A stretch of DNA of 64,000 bases. It comes from Halobaculum sp. MBLA0147. Lineage in GTDB: Archaea > Halobacteriota > Halobacteria > Halobacteriales > Haloferacaceae. The translations under genes were made by a program, and so were the position numbers. The DNA lies in the NCBI RefSeq assembly GCF_041361345.1, contig NZ_JBGKAD010000001.1:1178001-1242000 (forward strand), read 5' to 3'. Numbering within the stretch: position 1 is the stretch's first letter; each line of letters starts with the position of its first letter. Positions 16,281 through 25,502 of this stretch are shown piece after piece. The notes under the pieces are model-generated. The model searched no databases and was not told the origin of the DNA. It saw nothing but the letters and a program-made list of their open reading frames with translations.

Positions 16281-16709
16281 TCACCGTGTCTCGCTCCGTT
16301 CGGAGTCCGTCGACGCGACCTCGTCGACGAGTTCGTCGACCTCGTCGGCGGTGGCGATCGGGTCGTCACCGTCCGTGTCGGGGGGAGTCGCCGACGCGTC
16401 GGCGGCAGCCATCTCGGCGTTGTGGAGATCACCGAGCACACCTCTGATCTCGTCGACACGTTCCTGGACGACGAAGTAGTAGCCGTCGTGGCGGTCGAGC
16501 AACCCCTTCCGGTACAGCCTGTCGAGTGTCTTCCCGACGCTGTTCGGGGCGACCTCCGTCTCGTCTGCGAGCGCCCGCGGTCGATACGCCGTATCGGCGT
16601 TCGTCGCGAGGTGCCGCAGCGCGGTCTCCTCGTTGGTCCCGGGCGACACTGGGAACGCCTCGTCGGCCCGACGCTGGAGTTCCTCGACCGGAATCGTCGA
16701 CGACGACAT
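16281..16709 (-). CDS. Winged-helix protein without a toxin partner
   Basis: A 142-residue protein. Residues 22-75 have the same organisation as the winged-helix protein at 7040-7405: PGTN, a long helix, then PRALADETEVAPNSVGKTLDRLYRKG and a DRHDGYYFV wing. The C-terminal half is acidic and helical (DEVDELVDEVASTD) and could be a dimer or partner-binding arm. There is no MazF-like gene next to it. It may be an orphan antitoxin or an independent regulator. Confidence 0.75.
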   Translation of the reverse strand: MSSSTIPVEELQRRADEAFPVSPGTNEETALRHLATNADTAYRPRALADETEVAPNSVGKTLDRLYRKGLLDRHDGYYFVVQERVDEIRGVLGDLHNAEMAAADASATPPDTDGDDPIATADEVDELVDEVASTDSERSETR

Positions 16710-16880
16710 CTCGTGTCACCCTCTGTCACCGCTCGTCATCAACGCTTCGGTGGGTTCCTCTAGTGAGGTGACCGGCCGAGAAGAGAGCCACTCCCGAACC
16801 GCGAAGGGCGGTGGAACACGGACGAGAGTCGACGACGGTCCCCACCCTTGAAGCGTCACTGCACGTCGGCCCTCGGATCG

Positions 16881-18227
16881 TCACCACTCTTCGGGCGACG
16901 GGTCGTCGACGCCGGCCGCCAGCGCGCGGACGTAGCGGCCGACGTGGTCGTCCATCCGGCGTTTGAACCCGGCGCGTCGGGCGAGCCGGTCGAGTTCGCG
17001 CGAGACGTAGGTGCCGTACTGGACCGCCTTCTTGTCGGCCGTCCGAACCGCGGGCGGGACGAAGCCGTCGGCCGCCCGGCGGAGCGCCACCTTCCGCTCG
17101 TCCGGGGTGGCGATGGCCTCACCAGGGAGCCGGAGCGCGGCGGCGACGACGTCGTCGTGTAACAGTGGCGCGACCGGTTCGACGCCGGCGGCCCGCAGCG
17201 TACACACGTCTCGTGGGAGTTGCTCGGCCAGCGACTCCACCACCTCCCGGCGTGCCCCGCGGACGGTCGTCGCGTCGACGCGGTCGTCGGACGCCGGCTC
17301 GACGAGTTTCGCGTAGCCGCCGAACAGCTCGTCCGCTCCCTGCCCGACGGCCAGACGGTCGTAGCCGTCGGCGGCGGCACGTTCCGCGACGAGGAACAAC
17401 GGGACGGCGATGCTCACGTCCATCGGGTTCGTGCGCCCCGTCGCCGCCGTCACCGCCCGCACGGCACGGCGGAGGTCCTCGTGGTCGATCTCGACGATCC
17501 GGAGGTCGCCCTCGCGACCGACGGCCGCCGCCGCCTCGCGTGCCGCGGCCACGTCGTGACACCCCTCGAAGCCCGCGACGTACAGCGGTGCCTCGGGGAG
17601 CCCGGCCGCGACGACCGCCGAGTCGACCCCGCCGGAGAACGCCACCGCCGTCTCCACGCCGTCGGCGGCTACCGTCTCCGGCTCGGAGGCTACCGTCACC
17701 GGTTCGGAGCCTGCCGTCTTCGGACCGGGTGCAGTCGACGCCGCGACGGCGCGGGTCCGCGACAGCACCGCGGTCTCGACGCGGTCGAGCGCCTCCTCGA
17801 CCGGAAGTGGTTCCGGATCTGGCAACGACCAGACGTGTTCCGCCTCGTCGACCGGGTCGCCGAGCCGGAGTGCGTGGCCTGCCGGGAGCAGTTCCGGGTC
17901 CGCGAGCGTCGTCGGCTCGAACGCCCACCGACGCGGTCGCTCCCGGTCGACGTACAGCGGTCGCCGTCCGAGACAGTCGCGAACCAGGAGGTCGACACTC
18001 GCGGCCGTGTCCTCGCCACGCGCCCCGTCTGCCGTGTCGAACGGCGCGGGCGGATCGCGGACGCCACACACCAGCCCGGCGAAGCCGGTCGTCCCCGGCA
18101 ACGGGTCGCCGTCGGCGAGTGCCGTCCGGACGACCGCCTCGTCGGCCCCGTCGAGTGTCGTTCGGACGACAGCCTCGTCGGTGCCGTCGAGTGTCGTGTC
18201 GCCAGAAGCGTCGGTGTCGTCGGTCAC
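16881..18227 (-). CDS. Asparagine synthase-like protein lacking the glutaminase nucleophile
   Basis: A 448-residue protein. The synthase half has the PP-loop AVAFSGGVDSAVVAAGL and the later GQGADELFGGYAKL motif, so it can adenylate a carboxylate. The N-terminal part resembles a reduced class-II glutaminase domain, but no MCG-type N-terminal Cys is present, so glutamine may not be the ammonia source. Residues 10-35 consist of tandem copies of a 12-residue unit (TTLDGTDEAVVR). The GTG start overlaps the stop of the PHP gene (GTGA). A haloarchaeal asparagine synthetase or another amide-forming enzyme are both possible. Confidence 0.8.
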   Translation of the reverse strand: MTDDTDASGDTTLDGTDEAVVRTTLDGADEAVVRTALADGDPLPGTTGFAGLVCGVRDPPAPFDTADGARGEDTAASVDLLVRDCLGRRPLYVDRERPRRWAFEPTTLADPELLPAGHALRLGDPVDEAEHVWSLPDPEPLPVEEALDRVETAVLSRTRAVAASTAPGPKTAGSEPVTVASEPETVAADGVETAVAFSGGVDSAVVAAGLPEAPLYVAGFEGCHDVAAAREAAAAVGREGDLRIVEIDHEDLRRAVRAVTAATGRTNPMDVSIAVPLFLVAERAAADGYDRLAVGQGADELFGGYAKLVEPASDDRVDATTVRGARREVVESLAEQLPRDVCTLRAAGVEPVAPLLHDDVVAAALRLPGEAIATPDERKVALRRAADGFVPPAVRTADKKAVQYGTYVSRELDRLARRAGFKRRMDDHVGRYVRALAAGVDDPSPEEW

Positions 18228-18907
18228 AACAGTTGGGCGAGCCGTCGTCGGACGCGTCGTTTCGCGCCGCCGGCGGCCTGACGGAAGGAGACGAGCCACG
18301 GGGTGCGCCGGCCGACGACGCTGGTCCGGCCCTCGCGGATCGCCCGCAACACCGCCTCGGCGGTGCGCTCGTCCGTCCCGATCTGCGTGACCGCCTGCCC
18401 GACCATCTCCGAGACGTGTGCGTCGCTCCCGGCGACGGTCGGGAGGCCACGACCGACGGCGAACGACTCCGCACGCCGGTTGCCCCGCCCGGTCAGCAGG
18501 CGCGAGTTGAACACCTCGATCGCGTCGGCCCGCGCCAGTTGCTCCTCGGAGACGTGTGGGGCGACGCCGTGACGCGACTTCTGGAAGGGGTGTGGGACGA
18601 CGGCGATACCACCCGCGTCGTGGATACGGTCGATCGTCTCGTCGAAGGACAGGCCCGCCGGGATCGACTCGTCGATGCCGAGTCCGAGGACGTGGCCCGC
18701 CGCACTCGTCACCTCCATCCCGACGATACCGACGAGGCCGTAGTCTGCCGCCAGCGTCGCCGCCTCGCGGCTGGCCGCGATCTCGTCGTGGTCCGTCACC
18801 GCGAGCACGTCCAACCCGACGCCGGCCGCCTGCTCGACCAGCAGTTCCACTGGGTCGCGGCCGTCGTGGGACAGCTCGGAGTGGCAGTGCAACTCGGCGG
18901 CTAACAC
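18224..18907 (-). CDS. PHP-domain metal-dependent phosphoesterase
   Basis: A 227-residue PHP protein with the metal-binding series ELHCHSELSHDGRDP at the start, VTDHDEIA, the GMEVTS strand, VVPHPFQK and GSDAHVSE. PHP proteins of this length (TrpH/YciV-like) hydrolyse nucleoside 3',5'-bisphosphates or oligonucleotides; a histidinol-phosphatase-like role is less likely. The GTG start is at 18907. It overlaps the asparagine synthase-like gene by 4 bp, so the two are co-translated. Confidence 0.88.
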   Translation of the reverse strand: MLAAELHCHSELSHDGRDPVELLVEQAAGVGLDVLAVTDHDEIAASREAATLAADYGLVGIVGMEVTSAAGHVLGLGIDESIPAGLSFDETIDRIHDAGGIAVVPHPFQKSRHGVAPHVSEEQLARADAIEVFNSRLLTGRGNRRAESFAVGRGLPTVAGSDAHVSEMVGQAVTQIGTDERTAEAVLRAIREGRTSVVGRRTPWLVSFRQAAGGAKRRVRRRLAQLL

Positions 18908-19054
18908 GCCTCCGTCTTCGCGAGCGGGAGAGAAAAGCGGTCCGGTCGGCGTGTCGGTGCGACTCTCGCATCCTCGCCCCGCGGTGTGGTCTTCCCGGGA
19001 GCGCCGCCGACACCGCCTGTCGCGGTCGTCTCCGCCGAGCGCGGTATCAAACCG

Positions 19055-19060
19055 TTTATA
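19055..19060 (+). promoter_or_regulatory. TATA box of the aIF5A operon
   Basis: TTTATA lies 28 bp before the aIF5A ATG, preceded by a purine-rich BRE-like ATCAAACCG. With the usual spacing the transcript would start within about 5 bases of the ATG, so it is leaderless or nearly so. Confidence 0.6.
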
Positions 19061-19088
19061 CTGACGCCGGGGGAATCGAGGGGTAGGA

Positions 19089-19466
19089 ATGCCGCGAGAA
19101 CAGAAGGAGGTCCGCGAACTCCAGGAGGGGAGCTACGTGATGATGGACGACGCGCCGTGCGAGATCGACGCCTACAGTACGGCGAAGCCGGGGAAACACG
19201 GCAGCGCCAAGGCACGGATCGAGGGGACGGGCGTGTTCGACGACCAGAAGCGCTCGCTGTCCCAGCCGGTCGACGCGAAGATCTGGGTCCCGATCATCCA
19301 GCGCAAGCAGGGCCAGGTCGTCTCCGTCGACGCCGACGAGGTGCAGGTGATGGACCTCGACTCCTACGACACGTTCACGATGCTCGCGCCAGACGACCAG
19401 TCGTTCGAGGCCGACGAGAACATCGAGTTCCTCGAGTACGAGGGCCAGCGCAAGGTCGTCGGGTGA
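19089..19466 (+). CDS. eif5a: Translation factor aIF5A
   Basis: A 125-residue factor that helps ribosomes at difficult peptide bonds. The hypusine loop is present with Lys36 in [10 protein letters not shown], followed by the C-terminal OB fold ([18 protein letters not shown]...). In archaea this lysine is converted to deoxyhypusine/hypusine by deoxyhypusine synthase. The stop overlaps the start of the agmatinase-family gene (TGATG), an arrangement established in haloarchaea and functionally meaningful because that gene supports the modification. Confidence 0.97.
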   Translation: MPREQKEVRELQEGSYVMMDDAPCEIDAYSTAKPGKHGSAKARIEGTGVFDDQKRSLSQPVDAKIWVPIIQRKQGQVVSVDADEVQVMDLDSYDTFTMLAPDDQSFEADENIEFLEYEGQRKVVG

Positions 19467-20452
19467 TGCCGTTCCCCGGTGCGACCGCCGCCCGCGCGAC
19501 CGACCGCCACTCGTCCGAGGACACCGACGCCGACGGGGCGACGGACCACGAGGCGGGAGCCGACGGCTCTGGACCGAACTACGTCCTCGTCGGTGCCCCG
19601 TTGGACGCGACGACGACGTTCCAGCCCGGCACCCGGTTCGGGCCCGACCGCGTCAGACGGTTCGCGCGGACGTTCGACGACTACGACCACCACACGGGTC
19701 GCTCCTTCTCCGCGTGTGGCGTCCACGACGCCGGCGACGTGGCGCCGTGGGACGACACCTCCGCGTACCTCGACCACCTCGCCGCAGAGCTCCGTGCGGC
19801 GGTGCTCGACGACGCCGTGCCGCTGACGGTCGGCGGCGAACACCTCGTCTCCTGGTCCGGCGTGCGCGCCACGGAGCCGGACACCTTCGTCGTCCTCGAC
19901 GCGCACCTCGACCTCCGCGCGGCGTACGACGGGAACCCGCTGAATCACGCCTGTGTCACCCGTCGCATCCTCGACGGGCTCGGTGGAGCAGACGACGACG
20001 CAGACGACGGCGGTGAGACCCACGACGACGCCGCAGACGGCGGTGGCGACGGCGAGTCGTACCCGACGGTCGACGAGGTGGTGATCCTCGGAGCACGCAC
20101 CGGGTCGCCCGAGGAGTGGGAGCGAGCCGAGGCGACGGACGTGACGGTCGTCCCACCCGCGGAGGTGAGCGAGTGGGAGCCGTCGTTCTCCGGATCGGCG
20201 TACCTCTCCGTCGACGTGGACGGCGCGGACCCGGCGTACGCGCCCGGGACGGGGACGATGGAGCCGTTCGGCCTCGCCCCTCGCGAGATGCACCGTGTCG
20301 TCCGTGCCGTCGCACCCGAGTGTGTCGGGTTCGACGTGGTGGAGGTGAACGACCGCGACGACGGCCAAGCCGCCGCGTTGGCCGGGAAGCTACTCCGCGC
20401 GTTCGTCTACGAACACGCCGACGCACACCGCGGCGCGTCTGGCGGGAACTGA
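19466..20452 (+). CDS. speB: Agmatinase/arginase-family ureohydrolase
   Basis: A 328-residue protein with ureohydrolase metal ligands: the His of VGGEHLVS, DAHLD, and SVDVDGADPAYAPGTG. It is expected to remove urea (or a related group) from agmatine or an aminopropyl derivative. Work in Haloferax volcanii linked the equivalent gene beside eIF5A to polyamine supply for hypusination. An Asp/Gly/His-rich insertion of about 30 residues (around 170-200) interrupts the fold without disturbing motifs. It is coupled to aIF5A by a TGATG overlap. Confidence 0.9.
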   Translation: MPFPGATAARATDRHSSEDTDADGATDHEAGADGSGPNYVLVGAPLDATTTFQPGTRFGPDRVRRFARTFDDYDHHTGRSFSACGVHDAGDVAPWDDTSAYLDHLAAELRAAVLDDAVPLTVGGEHLVSWSGVRATEPDTFVVLDAHLDLRAAYDGNPLNHACVTRRILDGLGGADDDADDGGETHDDAADGGGDGESYPTVDEVVILGARTGSPEEWERAEATDVTVVPPAEVSEWEPSFSGSAYLSVDVDGADPAYAPGTGTMEPFGLAPREMHRVVRAVAPECVGFDVVEVNDRDDGQAAALAGKLLRAFVYEHADAHRGASGGN

Positions 20453-20478
20453 CTCATCGAGTCCGCCGCCCGACGAGA

Positions 20479-21039
20479 TCACTCGACCAGCGCCGCACGG
20501 ACGCGGCGGGCCGTCGCCTCGTCTTCGAGACTGAGCACGAACTCGCCGTCGTACTCGCCGGTCGCGATCGCGTCCGCGAGCGACGGTGCGATCCCGAACT
20601 GCTGGACGGTCTCGCCGTCGACCGCGACGACCACCTCGAACGCGTCCGGGTCGTCGGCGACGCCGGCCTCGCGGAACCGCTCGGAGACGCGATCCGCGGC
20701 CGCCGCCGTGAGCGTGAGTGGGACGACGTACCCGCCGGTCTGACGGGCCCGTACCGCTCCGACCTCGGCACTGTCTCCCTCGTCGAACAGTGTCCTCTCG
20801 GTGTCGGGCCCGCGGAGCGTCAGCGTGAGCGAGCCCGCCGCCGGTGCAGCGTCGGTAGACGCCGTGGTGCCGTCACTCCCTATGGTGTCGCCGCCGGTAC
20901 CCGTGGTGTCACCGTCGCTCGGCGTCGTGTCACCGGTCGTCTCGCCGCTCGATCCGCCGACTCCGAGCCCGCCACAGCCCGCGACGGCCACACTCGTGGC
21001 CGCCGCGACACCGACGAGCGCGTCGCGTCTGGAGGGCAC
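20479..21039 (-). CDS. Tat-exported lipoprotein with a SecD-like domain
   Basis: A 186-residue protein from a GTG at 21039. It begins with a Tat signal (SRRDALVG) and a lipobox (VAVAGC) whose Cys would be lipid-modified. A Thr/Ser/Gly/Asp-rich linker follows (residues 20-60), then a folded domain with LTLTAAAADRVSERFREAG, reminiscent of the periplasmic domain of SecD. It acts on the outer membrane face; function unknown. It converges on speB. Confidence 0.75.
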   Translation of the reverse strand: MPSRRDALVGVAAATSVAVAGCGGLGVGGSSGETTGDTTPSDGDTTGTGGDTIGSDGTTASTDAAPAAGSLTLTLRGPDTERTLFDEGDSAEVGAVRARQTGGYVVPLTLTAAAADRVSERFREAGVADDPDAFEVVVAVDGETVQQFGIAPSLADAIATGEYDGEFVLSLEDEATARRVRAALVE

Positions 21040-21159
21040 GCCCGGCGTGTCGGCGAGGGCTGGCAAGAACGTTCCGTGTCGTCTCGCGTCGTCGACACCG
21101 AGTGTGGTGGTCGTGTCACCGAGACAGGTGTGCCGTACGGGGAGGTGCTCTCCGATCGA

Positions 21160-21708
21160 CTACCCCGTCGCGTGGGCCGCCACCGCACCGATCGCGCCGA
21201 ACACGAGCGGGTAGACGACGCCCGCGAGCAGGACCCCCGTCACGGGGTCGACGGAGACGTTCTCCGTCGGGAAGACGAGCACACCGACCGCGCTCGCCGC
21301 GCCGTACCCCACCGCGACCGCCGCCCCCGCCAGCGCCGCCGACTCGGTCGACCCGCCCTCGACACCCCCGGCGCGTCCGACCGCGAGTCCCGCGACGAGC
21401 AGGAGCACCGGCGGCAGCACGTACAGGAGTGCGGTGAACCCGTCCTCGCCGCCGACGAAGTTCGCCGTCCCACCGACGAGCGGGATCTCGACCACCGCGT
21501 TCACGAAGTGTGCGTTGAAGACGATCCACCCGACGGCCTTCCACGTCGGGATGTCGGTGAACTGGCCGATGATCGAGTTCTGGATCTCCGAGGCCGCGAG
21601 CAGGTAGGTGAACAGGTACGTCGCCAGCCACGCTCCCAGTCCGGCGCCGGCCGCCGGCGCGAGCGGAAGCCCCGCGAGCCGTCCCCCAGTCTCTGACTCT
21701 GTCGCCAT
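21160..21708 (-). CDS. Multi-pass membrane protein, unknown function
   Basis: A 182-residue protein with about four membrane segments: around residues 20-37, 87-106 (LLYVLPPVLLLVAGLAV), 120-143, and 155-178. A conserved-looking amphipathic loop (SEIQNSIIGQFTDIPTWK) lies between the first two. Haloarchaeal genomes often carry such proteins. It shares direction with the lipoprotein downstream. No transporter signature is seen. Confidence 0.65.
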   Translation of the reverse strand: MATESETGGRLAGLPLAPAAGAGLGAWLATYLFTYLLAASEIQNSIIGQFTDIPTWKAVGWIVFNAHFVNAVVEIPLVGGTANFVGGEDGFTALLYVLPPVLLLVAGLAVGRAGGVEGGSTESAALAGAAVAVGYGAASAVGVLVFPTENVSVDPVTGVLLAGVVYPLVFGAIGAVAAHATG

Positions 21709-21761
21709 ACCCTCGGGTGACGCACGACGGGTAAGTGCGTTGTGGGGGCGAAAAGATTGTA

Positions 21762-21998
21762 TCAGTCGGTTGAGTCGTCAGTAGGAGATTGTTCTGTGTC
21801 ATCAGGCACACTAGGGACCACAGGCTCGTCGAGAAATTTGCTTTTTTCGTATGTCGATTCTCTGCTATTTTTCTGTATAATATATACTAATAATATAGCT
21901 AAATTAGTTAAAAATATACTAACCATAATATTGAAAATTGGAGAGAGGAAGTCGACAATCGGCAGCAGTCGTGGCCGCATAAACGTTGGAATTAGCAC
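21762..21998 (-). CDS. AT-rich small membrane protein (second gene of cassette)
   Basis: A 78-residue protein from a GTG at 21998. One strong membrane segment (residues 16-42: FLSPIFNIMVSIFLTNLAILLVYIIQ) is followed by a charged Asp-rich tail. It lies 13 bp behind the larger membrane gene. Composition is far more AT-rich than the rest of the window (runs such as ATAATATATACTAATAATAT), a sign of recent acquisition. Function unknown. Confidence 0.6.
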   Translation of the reverse strand: MLIPTFMRPRLLPIVDFLSPIFNIMVSIFLTNLAILLVYIIQKNSRESTYEKSKFLDEPVVPSVPDDTEQSPTDDSTD

Positions 21999-22011
21999 AG
22001 TTTCTGCTATT

Positions 22012-22668
22012 TCATCGGGAAAAAGGAAAATAAATACTTATAAATAATGTTAGAAGAGTCATCTTTTTTAAATCAGACACATTTTCTTCCACGGCGGTAA
22101 AGGTAGTAGCTGCGATAAGCTTAGAACTAAATGTTTTGAAAGTCTGTACTGTGACTAAGAATTGCTTGACACCTAGACGGACAATCACTGCACCCAATAC
22201 GGCACCGATACTCAGGAAAACAACCATCCGGAATGAAATATCGATGACCGACGCCGAAATTCCGAGGAGTATCAGTGGTGTCGACACTGCGGTCAGGAAC
22301 TCCGTGATCCCGATGTAGTCCGTAATCTCCACCTCAATATCGTTCGTCTCTGCTGATCGGGTGACCGATTCGTCGGATTTGTCTCTCATTTCAAAAGAGT
22401 TTGATATCATTGCCTGGCGTGTTCGAAGTTGTATCATCAGCAGCGTCATCCCAGCAGATCCGACGGCAACGGCCGATAGACACAGTCCGAATGCAGTCAC
22501 GGGTGAAGTGAGTATCTCAGACAGTGAGACAATCTCGTTCTCAAACAGCACCGCAGATGCGGGGACGAAGGCTGCGTACACGAGGAGGTTGGTGCGGACG
22601 ATAGCGAGTGCTCGCTCCCTCAGCGAGAGGTAGAAGTCGTAGTCTCGAGAGTGCCGTTCACGATTCAT
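22012..22668 (-). CDS. AT-rich four- or five-span membrane protein (first gene of cassette)
   Basis: A 218-residue protein with membrane segments at about 27-42, 56-78, 122-140, 148-165 and a hydrophobic C terminus. A soluble loop lies between spans 2 and 3. N-terminal residues ([21 protein letters not shown]) form a charged helix. I find no known domain. The layout recalls membrane effectors of defence systems such as SLATT proteins, but there is no sequence proof. Composition and codon use differ sharply from neighbours, and the cassette separates two core genes. Confidence 0.65.
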   Translation of the reverse strand: MNRERHSRDYDFYLSLRERALAIVRTNLLVYAAFVPASAVLFENEIVSLSEILTSPVTAFGLCLSAVAVGSAGMTLLMIQLRTRQAMISNSFEMRDKSDESVTRSAETNDIEVEITDYIGITEFLTAVSTPLILLGISASVIDISFRMVVFLSIGAVLGAVIVRLGVKQFLVTVQTFKTFSSKLIAATTFTAVEENVSDLKKMTLLTLFISIYFPFSR

Positions 22669-22790
22669 TTACAGTTGCAATTGCCACTCGTAGAGGTAAT
22701 TATCTGTCGGAGCGGTACACCTCGTGCCACTGCGGTGCCGAGACGAGACGGACCGAAACCCACATCGCCGGGCGTCACCCACGCCGTCGC

Positions 22791-24275
22791 ATGCGCGACC
22801 ACTTCGAGGTCCGTGCGTGGGACGCACGCGCCAGACTCGGCGACCTGAGCGTCCCGCGGGCGGGCGTCACCGTCCGGACGCCGGCGCTGATGCCGGTGGT
22901 CAACCCCAACCTGGAGACGATCGCTCCGGGGCGGCTCGACGACGAGTTCGGGGTACAGGTGCTCATCACCAACTCCTACATCGTCCGGACGACCGACGGG
23001 CTCCGCGAGCGCGCCGAGCAGCAGGGACTCCACGAGTTGCTCGAGTTCGACGGCGCCATCGTCACCGACTCCGGCTCGTTCCAACTCGCGGAGTACGGCG
23101 ACATCGACGTGACCACCGAGGAGATCGTCCGCTTCCAACGCGAGATCGGCTCCGACGTTGGGACGCCGGTGGACGTACCCACACCGCCGGACGCGAGCTA
23201 CGAGGCGGCGGCGGCCGACTTGGAGACCACCGAGCGGGCGCTCGCGGACGCCGCCGCGGTCGACACCGGGGAGATGCTCGTCAACGCGCCGGTCCAGGGG
23301 AGTACACACACGGACCTGCGCCGGCAGTCCGCCGAGACCGCCGCCGCGACGGACCACGACGTGTTCCCCATCGGTGCCGCGGTGCCACTGCTGAACGACT
23401 ACCGCTACGACGACCTGATCGAGGTGATCGTCGCCGCCAAGCGCGGCCTCGACGCCGACTGTCCGGTCCACCTGTTCGGCGCCGGCCACCCGTCGATGTT
23501 GGCGCTGGCGACCGCCGCCGGCTGTGACCTGTTCGACTCCGCCGCCTACGCCCTGTACGCCCGCGACGACCGCTACCTCACCGTCGCCGACACGCGCGAG
23601 TTGGACTCGATCGAGGAGTTCCCGTGCTCGTGTGCGGTGTGTACGAGCCACTCCGTCGACGAGGTGTGCGGAGCGGACGACGACACCCGCGAGCGGCTGT
23701 TGGCGGAACACAACCTCCACGTCACGCTCGCGGAGATGCGGCGGATCCGCGACGCGATCCGCAACGGGCGGCTGTTGGAGCTGGTCGAGCGGCGGGCACG
23801 CGGCCACCCGGGGCTGCTCGACGGCTACCGGACGCTGTTGGACCACGCCGACTGGTTGGAGGGGACGGAACCCGCCTCGGCGGGAACCTTCTTCCACGTC
23901 TCACACGAGTCGGCGCGTCGGCCGGCGGTGCGGCGCCACCACGAGCGGCTCGGGCGCCTCGACGCGCCGGAGACGCTGCTCGTGACGGCGTACGGCGACC
24001 CGAAGGACCACTCGTACGACGGCGTCTGGCGGCTCCAACCGCCGTTCGGCCCACTCCCACGAGCGCTGTCGTCGACGTACCCGCTGACGGCGACGGTGCC
24101 GGATCGGACGGACGCCGCCGCCGAGCGGGCCGCGGCCGACGGCGTCGCCGCGCTCGCCGCGGCGAACCCCGAGACGGAGCTCACCGTCGCACACGAGGAC
24201 TGGGCCGCGTCCGCGCTGGACGCGCTCCCGGCGGACGTGACGACGGAGAACCTCCACGACCTGGGCAGCGAGTAG
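22791..24275 (+). CDS. tgtA: Archaeal tRNA-guanine transglycosylase
   Basis: A 494-residue enzyme that exchanges guanine-15 of tRNA for preQ0, the first step to archaeosine. The catalytic Asp nucleophile region is [15 protein letters not shown] near residue 85. [10 protein letters not shown] and [28 protein letters not shown] are further active-site segments, and the zinc site is CSCAVC plus the following His. The ATG at 22791 matches homologue starts ([11 protein letters not shown]). The second pathway enzyme, arcS, lies 1.9 kb downstream in the same direction. Confidence 0.96.
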   Translation: MRDHFEVRAWDARARLGDLSVPRAGVTVRTPALMPVVNPNLETIAPGRLDDEFGVQVLITNSYIVRTTDGLRERAEQQGLHELLEFDGAIVTDSGSFQLAEYGDIDVTTEEIVRFQREIGSDVGTPVDVPTPPDASYEAAAADLETTERALADAAAVDTGEMLVNAPVQGSTHTDLRRQSAETAAATDHDVFPIGAAVPLLNDYRYDDLIEVIVAAKRGLDADCPVHLFGAGHPSMLALATAAGCDLFDSAAYALYARDDRYLTVADTRELDSIEEFPCSCAVCTSHSVDEVCGADDDTRERLLAEHNLHVTLAEMRRIRDAIRNGRLLELVERRARGHPGLLDGYRTLLDHADWLEGTEPASAGTFFHVSHESARRPAVRRHHERLGRLDAPETLLVTAYGDPKDHSYDGVWRLQPPFGPLPRALSSTYPLTATVPDRTDAAAERAAADGVAALAAANPETELTVAHEDWAASALDALPADVTTENLHDLGSE

Positions 24276-24348
24276 CGGACGGGGGGTCGTCGGGGATGCC
24301 GGCGGGTCGGAAGAGAGATCGGCAGGTCGATCGAGAGAGGCCAGCGAC

Positions 24349-25347
24349 TCACAGCAGGTAGCCGGGGATACGAGCGAGCACGAGTCCGGTGAGGACGATC
24401 CCGACGCCGAGCGCGCGGTTGACCCCGACGTACCAGTCGGTCGGCTCCACGTCGCGGGTCCCGCGGTAGCCGATCAGCTCCGCGCGTGCCGACAACTGGA
24501 GGACGAACCGCGGCGCGAACGCCAGCGGCGTCCCGGCCAGCGCGAGGACCAACCCGGCCGACAGCGACCCCGTCGGCGGCGCGCCGACGAGCAGTCCCGT
24601 CGCCAGCACCGCCGGGCCGATCACCGGCGCGGCGACGCCCGACACCGACGCCAGTCGGTCCCGCGCGACGCCGTACAACACCACGCCGCTCCAGCAGAGC
24701 GCGACCAGCGAGGCGACGAGTACCAGCGTCGACACGCCCCCGAACGACGGGTCGAACAGCCAGTACGGGAACGAGCCACCCCACCCGGCGAAGCCGCCGC
24801 CGGTGGACGGCACCACACCGACGGCGAGCTCACGCGCCTCTCCGACGACGCCGGAGAGCGTCCCGGCCCAGGTCGCGTCCGGCGCGACGCGCACCGCGAC
24901 GAGCGCGCGGGCGAGTGCGGGCAGCGTCAGCGGTGGGAGCGCCCACGCGACCGCCGGGGCGACTTCCTCGAGTGCGCCGCCACTCGCGAACAGCGCGGCG
25001 AACGCGAACCAGATCGCCAACACGGCGACGACCGTGCCGGGGAGCAGTTGCCGGACGGCGGTCGCCGCCTCGGCGGCGCGCGACACCTCGACCTCCGCGG
25101 GGAGCGCACAGCCGGACGGGGTCCCGATCTCGCCGCCGGACTGTTGGTCACACACCCAGTCCGGCGGGCGCGAGGGGTTGTCGACGGTCTCCGTGCCGGT
25201 GACGCTGCCGGCGACGGCGTCGGCGGTGACGGCCACCGCGCCGCCACAGACGACGGCGGTGACGACGACCGCCAGGATCGCGCCACGAGTGCCGAGGCGA
25301 CGGTACGGCCAGAGGACGGCGACCAGCGAACGTGGGAGGGCAGACAC
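24349..25347 (-). CDS. Multi-pass membrane protein, Yip1-like layout
   Basis: A 332-residue protein with five or six membrane segments: about 22-42, 105-125, 130-150, 205-225, 235-255 and 300-320. Between the first two is an extracellular loop carrying two Cys (DWVCDQQ and SGCALP) that could form a disulfide. This layout resembles Yip1-domain proteins but is not decisive. The GTG at 25347 is preferred to a start 9 codons upstream. It lies between tgtA and a LURP-one-like gene, on the opposite strand from both. Confidence 0.6.
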   Translation of the reverse strand: MSALPRSLVAVLWPYRRLGTRGAILAVVVTAVVCGGAVAVTADAVAGSVTGTETVDNPSRPPDWVCDQQSGGEIGTPSGCALPAEVEVSRAAEAATAVRQLLPGTVVAVLAIWFAFAALFASGGALEEVAPAVAWALPPLTLPALARALVAVRVAPDATWAGTLSGVVGEARELAVGVVPSTGGGFAGWGGSFPYWLFDPSFGGVSTLVLVASLVALCWSGVVLYGVARDRLASVSGVAAPVIGPAVLATGLLVGAPPTGSLSAGLVLALAGTPLAFAPRFVLQLSARAELIGYRGTRDVEPTDWYVGVNRALGVGIVLTGLVLARIPGYLL

Positions 25348-25502
25348 GTCTCGCGGTGGCGGCGGCGCCGACAAGTGTCTTTTCGACTCGCGGCTCGGCG
25401 GGGAGTGGCCTCTCGGTGCGGCGCGCGACCGAGGAGTCGGCTCGCCTCGTCGCCCGACCGAGAGTCACCAGCGTTAACCGGGCGGCACCGACGACGTGCG
25501 GT

